A stretch of 64,000 nucleotides of DNA from Pseudomonas sp. NFACC02 (lineage in GTDB: Bacteria > Pseudomonadota > Gammaproteobacteria > Pseudomonadales > Pseudomonadaceae): assembly GCF_900110765.1 (NCBI RefSeq), contig NZ_FOEO01000010.1, forward strand, positions 108,432-172,431, read 5' to 3'. Every line of letters starts with the position of its first letter. Positions within the stretch are counted from its first letter, which is position 1. Shown here piece after piece: positions 56,675 through 64,000 of the stretch. The position numbers and the translations under genes were made by a program. The notes beneath the pieces were generated by a model. The model searched no databases, was not told the DNA's origin, and saw only the letters and a program-made list of their open reading frames with translations.

Positions 56675-57448
56675 TTACGCCTGGGAAGCAGGCTCGGGTT
56701 GTGCCCGTAACGCTGCCAGCAAGGCCGAAGCGCTGGCGCCGCGGCAGTCCACTACGGTCAGGGCCCCGGCGTCGCGCGCCAGCTCGGCGACCCGAGGGCT
56801 CGGTACGAATAAAGGCAACCGCGCAAGCTCAGGCCAGGCATCGCCCGCCAGCTCGCGCAGATGTTGAAAACCCTGTCCACTGCTGACCACCAGCCCGTTC
56901 AAGCGTTCCGCCTCGACTCGCCGCGGCAGTGCGAAAGCGGGATAACTCGGCAGTTGCCGACGGTACAACGGCAGATAATCGACAGTAACACCCCGTTCGC
57001 GCAAGCGTTCAGCCAACAATTCACGACCGTCTTCGCCGCGCATGATCAGCACCTTCGGGTCGTAACCGCAAATGGCCTCCTGAAGGCGCGGCAGGTTAAG
57101 CAACGCTTCACTGTCGTCGCCGTGCTCGGGGAAAAACACACGCAGGCCATAGTCGTCCAGAATCTGCGCGGTGGCCGCGCCGACGGTAAACCAGTCCTGC
57201 ATCGGTGGTTGCGGCCAGACCTCGTCGACCATTTCCAGACCCAACCGCGCAGCGGGCTTGCTGACGACAATCACGGCGCAGTAAGCCGCGAGGTTGTAAA
57301 CGATGGACCGGTTTTCTTCCGAGACGGGCAGCGGTTCGATCTCCAGTAGCGGCAGACTGGCGCTGAACACGCCCTCATCGGCCAGGACCGTTGCGAGCGC
57401 TTGCGACTCTTCAGCCGGGCGCGTCAGCAGCAAACGCCACCCCATCAC
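56675..57448 (-). CDS. hemD: Uroporphyrinogen-III synthase
   Basis: 257 residues, two-domain HemD fold ([57 protein letters not shown]). Closes and inverts ring D of the tetrapyrrole in the cytoplasm. Its start overlaps hemC by an ATGA. Confidence 0.92.
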   Translation of the reverse strand: MMGWRLLLTRPAEESQALATVLADEGVFSASLPLLEIEPLPVSEENRSIVYNLAAYCAVIVVSKPAARLGLEMVDEVWPQPPMQDWFTVGAATAQILDDYGLRVFFPEHGDDSEALLNLPRLQEAICGYDPKVLIMRGEDGRELLAERLRERGVTVDYLPLYRRQLPSYPAFALPRRVEAERLNGLVVSSGQGFQHLRELAGDAWPELARLPLFVPSPRVAELARDAGALTVVDCRGASASALLAALRAQPEPASQA

Positions 57449-58386
57449 TCCTCGCCCGCCTCGCCGTACACCGCCTTGAGAATCTTAGCGGCGCCCTGCT
57501 CGAGCAGCACCTCGGCAACCTGAACGCCCAATGCCTGTGCGTCAGCCTGCGGCGCCCGGGCCTCGGCACGAAGCAGCAGACTGCCCGCAGGATCGCCTAC
57601 CAGACCCCGCAACCACAGCTCATCGTTTTCCAACACCGCATAACAGGCAATCGGCACTTGGCAGCCACCGTTAAGGTGCTTGTTGAGCGCACGCTCAGCG
57701 GTCACCCGCACGGCCGTGTCCGCGTGGTGGAGGGGAGCCAGCAGCGCGTGGAGGTCGGTGTCGACACTGCGGCACTCAATGCCGACCGCGCCTTGCCCAC
57801 CCGCGGGCAAGCTATGGTCGATGCTGATGGGAGACGTGATGCGGTCCTCGAACCCCAGACGGATCAGGCCCGCAGCCGCCAGGATGATGGCGTCGTACTC
57901 ACCGGCGTCCAGCTTGGCCAGACGCGTGTTGACGTTGCCGCGCAGAAAGTTGATTTTCAGATCCGGCCGACGTGCCAGCAACTGCGTCTGACGACGCAGG
58001 CTCGATGTGCCGACGACGCTGCCAGCCGGCAGTTCGTCGAGGCTGGCGAATGTGTTGGAGACGAACGCATCGCGCGGGTCTTCGCGCTCGCAGATGCAGA
58101 ACAATCCCAATCCTTGCGGGAAATCCATCGGCACGTCTTTCATCGAATGCACCGCGATGTCCGCTTCGTTTTCCAGCAGCGCGGTTTCCAGCTCTTTAAC
58201 GAACAAGCCCTTGCCGCCGATTTTCGACAAGGGCGAGTCCAGCAGCTTGTCACCGCGACTGACCATTGGAACCAGGGTCACGATCAGGCCGGGGTGAGCG
58301 TCTTGCAAACGAGCCTTGACGTACTCGGCCTGCCAGAGGGCCAGTGCACTTTTGCGCGTAGCGATGCGGATTTCGCGAGAGGACAT
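57445..58386 (-). CDS. hemC: Porphobilinogen deaminase
   Basis: 313 residues. The dipyrromethane cofactor is attached to C242 ([15 protein letters not shown]). Catalytic loop [16 protein letters not shown] with its Asp. Polymerises four porphobilinogens to hydroxymethylbilane. First gene of the operon hemC-D-X-Y. Confidence 0.96.
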   Translation of the reverse strand: MSSREIRIATRKSALALWQAEYVKARLQDAHPGLIVTLVPMVSRGDKLLDSPLSKIGGKGLFVKELETALLENEADIAVHSMKDVPMDFPQGLGLFCICEREDPRDAFVSNTFASLDELPAGSVVGTSSLRRQTQLLARRPDLKINFLRGNVNTRLAKLDAGEYDAIILAAAGLIRLGFEDRITSPISIDHSLPAGGQGAVGIECRSVDTDLHALLAPLHHADTAVRVTAERALNKHLNGGCQVPIACYAVLENDELWLRGLVGDPAGSLLLRAEARAPQADAQALGVQVAEVLLEQGAAKILKAVYGEAGEE

Positions 58387-58537
58387 GAATCAATCCGTAC
58401 TGAGTGAATGCGGCGGATAATAACAGCTCGCCCCAATCGGGCCGAACGACTGTCTTCAATCTGCGCACATCATGGTCTCAATCGCCCCACGGATACCATG
58501 CGACGGCGTGTCGCTTCGGCGCTACTCATTTCAAACT

Positions 58538-58840
58538 GTTGGAGCTGGCTTGCTGGCGAATGCGTCACGTCAGCAATATCAGTAGTGACTGAACCCACCG
58601 TTCGCTGCCCTCGTTACCTCGGACGTCTCCCACAGGGTTCGGGTTGACGCGGGAACCTGTGTCCAGACCGCAGACCTGTAGGAGCCGGCTTGCTGGCGAA
58701 TGCGTCAGGTCAGCAACATCAATAGTGAATGACACAACGCATTCGTCCGAATCGCGGCCCATACCCTCGTAACCTCGGACGTCTCCCACAGGGTTCGGGT
58801 TGACGCGGGAACCTGTGTCCAGACCGCAGACCGGTGGGAG
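58538..58840. repeat. Two tandem ~156-bp REP-containing units
   Basis: Two copies of a unit related to the 37.8-38.4 kb array (arm GGCTTGCTGGCGAATGCGTC and the tail ACCTCGGACGTCTCCCACAG). A 60-bp stretch is identical in both copies (58617-58676 and 58773-58832), period 156 bp. The array fills the gap between algR and hemC up to four bases from the algR stop; the first ~150 bp of the gap should hold the hemC promoter, but I saw no clear boxes. Confidence 0.88.
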
Positions 58841-58844
58841 GTGC

Positions 58845-59591
58845 TTACAACTGCTGCATCATCTTGCGCACACCCGCCACATGACGACGGCTGACGATCA
58901 GCGCATCGCCGTTGAGCCCTTTGAGGAACAACTGGAAATGCCCCAAAGGCGTACGCTGCAAGCGCTCGATACGATCACGCGCCACCAGCGCATTTCGGTG
59001 GATACGCACGAAACGATCGCCGAACTCATCCTCCAGCGCTTTGAGTGGCTCATCGAGCAGCACCTCACCGTCCTCGTGGCGCAGGGTCACGTACTTATGG
59101 TCGGCGATGAAATAGATCACATGATCCAGCGGGATGAGCTCGATACCTTTGCGCGTCCGCGCGCTGATGTGGCTGCGTGGCCCGCTGCCGCTTTCGGCAG
59201 CGGGCCGGGTCATCGCCGCCAACTGCACACGGTTCGGCCGTTCGGCTTTGCGCAAGGCTTCGAGGAGGTTCTCCGGACGCACGGGTTTGACGAGGTAGCC
59301 CACGGCACTGACCTGGAAAGCCTCCAGGGCGAACTCATCGTGAGCGGTGCAGAACACCACGGCAGGTGGCGTATCGCGCTCGCATAATTTGGCTGCAACC
59401 TGCAGCCCATCAAGACCCGGCATGCGGATGTCGAGTAACACCACATCGGGTTTCAGACTATCGATCAGCGTCAAGGCTTCTTCGCCATTGGTGGCGCTGG
59501 GTTCAAGGACCCGATAACCCTCAAGATCACCGACCAGACGGCTCAGGCGATCGCGGGCTAGGGGTTCGTCATCAACGATCAGGACATTCAT
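58845..59591 (-). CDS. algR: AlgR, LytTR-type response regulator
   Basis: 248 residues from ATG at 59591. Receiver domain with phosphorylated D54 (VVLLDIRMPGLDG) and acidic pocket D7/D8; LytTR DNA-binding domain from ~140 (ISARTRKGIELIPLDHVIYF). It controls alginate, twitching motility and other genes in pseudomonads. Coupled to algZ by ATGA. Same length as P. aeruginosa AlgR. Confidence 0.96.
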   Translation of the reverse strand: MNVLIVDDEPLARDRLSRLVGDLEGYRVLEPSATNGEEALTLIDSLKPDVVLLDIRMPGLDGLQVAAKLCERDTPPAVVFCTAHDEFALEAFQVSAVGYLVKPVRPENLLEALRKAERPNRVQLAAMTRPAAESGSGPRSHISARTRKGIELIPLDHVIYFIADHKYVTLRHEDGEVLLDEPLKALEDEFGDRFVRIHRNALVARDRIERLQRTPLGHFQLFLKGLNGDALIVSRRHVAGVRKMMQQL

Positions 59592-60667
59592 ATTGCTCTG
59601 GCTTCCTGCGTGAGTCTCGCACAAGGATAGCGTAGACAGGTGAAGTGACGACCGTCACGGCGCTCCACGCTCAGACTCGCGAGAGGACCAAAAAGTGCCG
59701 TGATTCGGGCGCCGATATTTGCCAAGGCCTGCTGAGTGCCGCTTGAAGTCTGCCGATGGGCGACTTCGTCGTAGGGATTACTGACACGCAATATGAATAC
59801 TCCCCGTTCATAGTCCGCCTCGACCCTGACCACCCCGCCTTCGACACGGGGCGCAATCCCATAGATCAACGCGTTCTCAAGTAATGGCTGCAAGGTTAGC
59901 TGGGGAATCGGCAAGTCGTCGGGAATTGCGCTGACGTCCCAGTCCAACTGTAGACGCTCGCCAAGTCGATATTGCTCAATCGATAGATAACGTTTGGCCA
60001 ACGCCAGTTCTTCGCACCATGTCGTCAGGCTTGCGGACGTGCCCAGACTGGCGCGAAACAGGTCCGACAGATCCAGGACAGCCTGTTCCGCCTTGCCCGG
60101 ATCGCTGGTGACCAGACTGGCAATGCTGTTCAGGGTGTTGAACAGAAAGTGCGGCCTGATCCTTGCCTGCAGGGACTCGATTCTGGCCCGCAGTTCTGCC
60201 TGCTGTTGTTTGCGCCACTGACTCTGCAAATAAAAGTAGCGCAACATCAGCGCGGACATGATCAGCGCAATCAACGAATAGCGCAGATAACGTTCCACGA
60301 CCCCGTCGGGCGGCGTGCCCACCAACTGGCAATAATCAGTGACCGCCGTGCACACCAACGTCACGGCTACCACCAGCAGACAGCCCAATGCGCCCGCCAG
60401 ACCCGCGTTCAGGCGCGCGAGCCAGGGACGCAAACCACAGAGCAGCGCGGCCGAGAGCAACACGATCCACTGCACGAACAGTGAGATCAGCGCGAGCCTC
60501 ACCCAGTCGAAACCTGGATGCATGGGTTCGATGAGCACCAGCACCAACACCAGCAGTTCCGCCAGCACGACCAGAACCAGCAGCGCCTGCGGGAGGCACA
60601 GTTCCGGAAGGAAGAACTCTTTGCCGGGCGAAACGCTCTGGCCCGGATTATTGCGCTCGTTTTGCAT
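59588..60667 (-). CDS. algZ: AlgZ/FimS, LytS-type sensor histidine kinase
   Basis: 359 residues from ATG at 60667. Four or so membrane helices (residues ~25-140) are followed by the His_kinase module RIRPHFLFNTLNSIASL and an ATP-binding part with PLLENALIYGIAP. Such atypical kinases often lack a full ATP pocket. Partner of AlgR, with coupled translation. Confidence 0.94.
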   Translation of the reverse strand: MQNERNNPGQSVSPGKEFFLPELCLPQALLVLVVLAELLVLVLVLIEPMHPGFDWVRLALISLFVQWIVLLSAALLCGLRPWLARLNAGLAGALGCLLVVAVTLVCTAVTDYCQLVGTPPDGVVERYLRYSLIALIMSALMLRYFYLQSQWRKQQQAELRARIESLQARIRPHFLFNTLNSIASLVTSDPGKAEQAVLDLSDLFRASLGTSASLTTWCEELALAKRYLSIEQYRLGERLQLDWDVSAIPDDLPIPQLTLQPLLENALIYGIAPRVEGGVVRVEADYERGVFILRVSNPYDEVAHRQTSSGTQQALANIGARITALFGPLASLSVERRDGRHFTCLRYPCARLTQEARAI

Positions 60668-60824
60668 GGGACCAGTCTCTGCGCTCACATCCCGACGGGC
60701 AAGGTGCCCGGAATAAAAAACCGGCAATACTGTTATCATCGCCCGCGCCTTTTAAAATGGGCCGCGCCACTTCTTCACTCAAACCGTCATCAGTACAGTA
60801 ATCAGCAGAGCAGCGAGCGAATCC

Positions 60825-62219
60825 ATGAGCACCGACAAGACCAATCAGTCCTGGGGCGGCCGCTTCAGTGAACCCGTCGACGCCTTCGTCGCACGCTTCA
60901 CCGCCTCCGTCACTTTCGATCAGCGCCTTTATCGCCACGACATCATGGGCTCTGTCGCCCACGCCACGATGCTGGCCAAGGTCGGCGTCCTGACCGATGC
61001 CGAGCGCGACACCATCATCGATGGCCTGAAAACCATTCAGGGCGAAATCGAAGCCGGCACTTTCGACTGGCGCGTGGATCTGGAAGACGTGCACATGAAC
61101 ATCGAAGCGCGTCTGACCGACCGCATCGGTATCACTGGCAAAAAGCTGCACACCGGCCGCAGCCGCAACGATCAGGTCGCAACCGATATCCGTCTGTGGC
61201 TGCGTGACGAGATCGACCTGATCCTGGCCGAAATCACTCGTCTGCAAGAAGGCCTGCTGGGCCTGGCCGAGCGCGAAGCCGACACGATCATGCCGGGTTT
61301 CACTCACCTGCAGACCGCGCAGCCGGTGACCTTCGGGCATCACATGCTGGCCTGGTTCGAAATGCTCAGCCGCGACTACGAGCGTCTCGTCGACTGCCGC
61401 AAGCGCACCAACCGCATGCCATTGGGCAGCGCTGCGCTGGCGGGCACCACGTACCCGATTGACCGCGAGCTGACCTGCCAGTTGCTGGGCTTCGAAGCCG
61501 TCGGTGGCAACTCGCTGGACAGCGTGTCGGATCGCGACTTCGCCATCGAGTTCTGCGCGGCCGCCAGCGTCGCGATGATGCACTTGTCGCGCTTCTCCGA
61601 AGAGCTGGTGCTGTGGACCAGCGCGCAATTCCAGTTCATCGACCTGCCGGACCGTTTCTGCACCGGCAGCTCGATCATGCCGCAGAAGAAAAACCCGGAC
61701 GTTCCCGAGCTGGTTCGAGGCAAAAGCGGTCGCGTGTTCGGCGCCCTGATGGGCCTGCTGACGTTGATGAAAGGCCAGCCGCTGGCGTACAACAAAGACA
61801 ACCAGGAAGACAAAGAACCGCTGTTCGATGCCGCCGACACTCTGCGCGATTCGTTGCGCGCCTTTGCCGACATGATTCCAGCCATCAAGCCCAAGCACGC
61901 GATCATGCGTGAAGCTGCGCTGCGCGGTTTTTCGACCGCGACCGATCTGGCCGATTATCTCGTTCGCCGTGGTCTGCCGTTCCGTGACTGCCACGAGATC
62001 GTCGGTCATGCGGTGAAATACGGCGTGCAAACCGGCAAGGACCTGGCCGAAATGACGCTCGACGAGCTGCGTCAGTTCAGCGACCAGATCGACCAGGACG
62101 TGTTTGCGGTGCTGACGCTGGAAGGCTCGGTCAACGCCCGTAATCACGTTGGCGGAACCGCTCCGGCCCAGGTCAGGGCGGCTGTGGTGCGTGGTCAGCA
62201 GTTGCTGGCTACCCGTTAA
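60825..62219 (+). CDS. argH: Argininosuccinate lyase
   Basis: 464 residues of the fumarase/aspartase superfamily. Signature [12 protein letters not shown] (~285-296) holds the catalytic Ser; other blocks are [20 protein letters not shown] and [20 protein letters not shown]. Last step of arginine synthesis. Divergent from algZ across 157 bp and ended by a strong terminator. Confidence 0.97.
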   Translation: MSTDKTNQSWGGRFSEPVDAFVARFTASVTFDQRLYRHDIMGSVAHATMLAKVGVLTDAERDTIIDGLKTIQGEIEAGTFDWRVDLEDVHMNIEARLTDRIGITGKKLHTGRSRNDQVATDIRLWLRDEIDLILAEITRLQEGLLGLAEREADTIMPGFTHLQTAQPVTFGHHMLAWFEMLSRDYERLVDCRKRTNRMPLGSAALAGTTYPIDRELTCQLLGFEAVGGNSLDSVSDRDFAIEFCAAASVAMMHLSRFSEELVLWTSAQFQFIDLPDRFCTGSSIMPQKKNPDVPELVRGKSGRVFGALMGLLTLMKGQPLAYNKDNQEDKEPLFDAADTLRDSLRAFADMIPAIKPKHAIMREAALRGFSTATDLADYLVRRGLPFRDCHEIVGHAVKYGVQTGKDLAEMTLDELRQFSDQIDQDVFAVLTLEGSVNARNHVGGTAPAQVRAAVVRGQQLLATR

Positions 62220-62227
62220 GTGGGCAC

Positions 62228-62261
62228 AAAGGGTGATGGCCGCAGCCATCGCCCTTTTTAT
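62228..62261 (+). terminator. Rho-independent terminator of argH
   Basis: GGGTGATGGC-CGCA-GCCATCGCCC followed by TTTTTA, starting about ten bases after the stop codon. Confidence 0.9.
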
Positions 62262-62281
62262 CCTCAAGGCACGACTTCTCC

Positions 62282-62950
62282 TCAACGCACGATGACGGGA
62301 CGCACACGCTCCAGAAAAATCGGAAAGTCAGCCTCTCGATCTGCAGCGACACGTTGTGCGCAACGCCGCTCATTCAGCCTTTTCAGCAAATCCCTGGCGC
62401 CTGCAACCTCATCCAGCAGGTTCAAGCCGAACAACCGCTGCCCCACTTGCTGCGCCAGGTCCACGCTGTACATGAAATAGATATCCGCCAGCGTAAACGC
62501 ATCGCCCGCCACATAGGGCGCAAACTTTCCCCGCCGCGCCAGTGCGGCAAATCCCTTGATCAGATCCCGCCGGGCCTTGGCTTTCAGTGCCTCAGGCGTC
62601 GCTCTGCCCCCAAACAACACTTCGACATAGCACAAGCGTGCGGGCAGCTCGATGTACAGCTCGATCTCCTTGGCCGTCGTCCACACCTGTGCCCGAGCGA
62701 ACGGATGAGCGGGCAAAAGCGGGATGTCTGGATGGGTGTCTTCGAGATAGCGCAGAATCACGTCGGTTTCGCTGATGAACCCTTCTTCCGTCTCCAGCAC
62801 CGGGACTTTGCCTCGCGCGCTGACAGCGAGGGTTTCCGGGTTCTGGCAGCCATGCATCGAAACGACTTCAAACGGGATCTGCTTTTCCAGCAGAGCCAGT
62901 TTGACCATATTGAAATAGTTACTCGCGGCGAATCCGTAAAGCTTGAACAT
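62282..62950 (-). CDS. Glutathione S-transferase family protein
   Basis: 222 residues. Thioredoxin-like N-terminal domain (MFKLYGFAASNYFNMVKLAL, RGKVPVLETEEGFISETDVI) with the cis-proline VP and helical C-terminal domain. AAGGAGG precedes the ATG. Substrate unknown; the beta-type GST/maleylacetoacetate class is possible. Confidence 0.88.
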   Translation of the reverse strand: MFKLYGFAASNYFNMVKLALLEKQIPFEVVSMHGCQNPETLAVSARGKVPVLETEEGFISETDVILRYLEDTHPDIPLLPAHPFARAQVWTTAKEIELYIELPARLCYVEVLFGGRATPEALKAKARRDLIKGFAALARRGKFAPYVAGDAFTLADIYFMYSVDLAQQVGQRLFGLNLLDEVAGARDLLKRLNERRCAQRVAADREADFPIFLERVRPVIVR

Positions 62951-63133
62951 TCACAGGCCTCCTTGGCCTCTTGGGGGTCATTGCAACTCACATCGGCATG
63001 TGAAAGCCGATCCAGAGCGTCGTAAACCCTATCAGCGCCGCTTAACACGTGCGTTGACGTGCGTCATGCATGCGCCCGCATCACACGACATCCGATTGCA
63101 GTTAAACTGCGGGCCTTTCCCGAGGAGTCCGCC

Positions 63134-63427
63134 ATGAGCGACCGCATCGACAACGACGAAGAAGAATTCGCTGAATCGACCCTGATCCAGGCCATCGAGA
63201 ACCAGATCGAAAGTGACAACCCGCCTGCTGCCAAAGCCACCTTCAACAAGCTGACGCTGGTGGGCTACGAGCGTGACGACATTCTGGAAATGATGGCGCA
63301 CGTCCTGGCCGTGGAGATCGACGGCATTCTCGAAGACGACCGCCCGTTCAACACCGAATGGTACGAAAAAGCCCTGCGCGCCCTGCCGGAGTTGCCGCCG
63401 GGTGTGAAGCTGGAAGACGAAGCGTAA
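63134..63427 (+). CDS. Small conserved acidic protein of unknown function
   Basis: 97 residues from ATG at 63134 with GAGGAG before it; an open frame further upstream (63059) has no start signal. Acidic and helical (DNDEEEFAESTLIQAIENQI, PPAAKATFNKLTLVGYERDD, ILEMMAHVLAVEIDGILED). It resembles small proteins with a helical 'EALERLLAEGxxREEAL-type' repeat seen in many bacteria; I do not assign a function. Confidence 0.75.
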   Translation: MSDRIDNDEEEFAESTLIQAIENQIESDNPPAAKATFNKLTLVGYERDDILEMMAHVLAVEIDGILEDDRPFNTEWYEKALRALPELPPGVKLEDEA

Positions 63428-63473
63428 TACCCTCCCCGGTCTTGGTTCTGCCCAAGAGTGCATGCCCAAGAAT

Positions 63474-63743
63474 GTAGGAGCGCGCTCCGCCCTGCGGGCA
63501 GAAGCAAGATCGTGCCTGACCGAACCTGCCCTGCGGTCAGAAGCGGTGCCTCGATAAACCCAGGATCGTGATCTGGCGGTATGCCGCGTGCAGCTGGTTC
63601 ATGCCGAAACTATAGGAGCGTGGCTTGTGCCGTGATCTGCCGGGAACCGGCAGCAAACCCGGTGCATGCGGAGTGTCAGGTATAACCGGGTCGCCTGACT
63701 TTGCTGCCGCTTCGCGCCAGATCGCGGGCAAGCGCGCTCCTAC
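63474..63743. repeat. REP-rich intergenic region with a chimeric 132-bp element
   Basis: A REP-like start at 63474 (GTAGGAGCGCGCTCCGCCCT) is followed by two imperfect copies of CGCCCTGCGGGCAGAAGC. A second element, 63612-63743, has a left arm like the GTGGCTTGTCCCGCGA family but a right arm of the GCGCGCTTGCCCGCGA family, with the same inner GATCTGCCGGGAACCGGCAG block as 33669-33801. No gene is seen here. Confidence 0.8.
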
Positions 63744-63894
63744 AGGTTGGCGTGCGAAGGATCGATGCACGCATCAAAGAAAGCGAGGAGTGTTAGCTCC
63801 AGCCCGCGCTGTTCATATGCGCGACAGTCCAGACACCGCAAATCGCGACTTGGGTGCAGGCCAAACGCAGACGACGCGCAGTGGGTCGAGCGGC

Positions 63895-64000
63895 ATGGAT
63901 GCCGCGAGAGCGCCGTCAGGGCATGGATGCCCGTTCGGCGCGGGCCCACGGAGCGTCGTCGGAGTGCGGGTACCCGACGAAGTCGGGCCAAACCAGGAGC
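63895..64000 (+). CDS. Partial ORF at window edge, recurrent Pseudomonas intergenic-type sequence
   Basis: 35 codons from ATG at 63895 read MDAARAPSGHGCPFGAGPRS and then VVGVRVPDEVGPNQE. I recall this motif (…RAPSGHGCPFGAGP…) as a recurring, probably non-functional ORF in pseudomonad intergenic sequences, commonly followed by …DVFGYFF…; it is cut by the edge. Listed as a weak CDS only. Confidence 0.3.
   Translation, partial: MDAARAPSGHGCPFGAGPRSVVGVRVPDEVGPNQE

Noticed and set aside
60648..62285. 545-codon open frame opposite argH
   Set aside because: Antisense shadow of argH; Gln/Val/Asp-rich translation typical of reverse-frame reading.

Overview
The window is a stretch of conserved chromosome from a fluorescent Pseudomonas, probably of the P. 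syringae/P. fluorescens lineage. The gene order (ygiF-like, orphan GspE, gcvT/gcvH, ferric ABC genes, ubiI-ubiH-pepP-ygfB, zapA-6S RNA-5-FCL, glpT, ubiD, rho, trxA, ppx, ppk, algP, algQ, dsbH, hemY-X-D-C, algR-algZ, argH) follows, as far as I remember it, the PA5206-PA5263 region of P. aeruginosa PAO1. The REP families (GCGCGCTTGCCCGCGA, GTGGCTTGTCCCGCGA, GAGCGAATTCATTCGCGA types) and the Alg regulators fit the same assignment. This is inference from remembered synteny, not a database search.

Layout. 0-5 kb: argE (cut by the edge), CYTH/CHAD triphosphatase, an Lrp-type regulator divergent from a small ACT-like protein, and a lone GspE-type ATPase. 5-9.9 kb: idonate dehydrogenase pair with a LysR regulator, the SPFH/NfeD membrane pair and a secreted DUF2388 protein. 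10-14.5 kb: gcvH and gcvT without gcvP, then a ferric-type ABC permease and binding protein without an ATPase. 14.6-21.7 kb: ubiquinone hydroxylases, PepP, YgfB, the ZapB-like/ZapA pair, 6S RNA, 5-formyltetrahydrofolate cyclo-ligase, a 49-residue membrane protein and an EVE protein. 21.7-33.5 kb: FliL-like protein, quinone oxidoreductase, a low-GC CbrC/TonB-domain pair, GlpT, a broken toxin-antitoxin pair, ChaC-like cyclotransferase, ferredoxin-type flavin reductase, UbiD, an SGNH acyltransferase, Rho and thioredoxin. 33.5-38.4 kb: a GntR regulator with a polar amino-acid ABC transporter, enclosed by REP elements and a tandem-repeat array and sitting between trxA and ppx; this looks like the main accessory insertion. 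38.4-54 kb: convergent ppx/ppk, DedA, ElbB, FTR1 iron permease, RhtB, MscS, ABC-F, AlgP, FKBP isomerase, AlgQ and DsbB. 54-63.4 kb: heme operon hemC-D-X-Y, AlgZ/AlgR, ArgH and a glutathione transferase. The right edge is repeats plus a truncated ORF.

Functional threads: tetrapyrrole synthesis (hemC/D/X/Y), ubiquinone synthesis (ubiD, ubiI, ubiH), arginine (argE, argH), polyphosphate turnover (ppk, ppx, with a good Pho box before ppk), iron uptake (two loci, each with a possible Fur site) and alginate/global regulation (AlgP, AlgQ, AlgR, AlgZ).

I did not find a clearly new multi-gene system. The observations most worth checking are: a PaaA2-like antitoxin followed by an 11-codon ParE toxin stub; a 22-bp perfect palindrome holding the stop codons of both ppx and ppk; a FadR-type operator between the GntR gene and its transporter; a PhoB-type promoter upstream of ppk where hemB would be expected; a translationally coupled TonB-domain/CbrC pair of odd composition; chimeric REPIN elements that combine arms of different families; and a 49-residue membrane protein that is easily missed.
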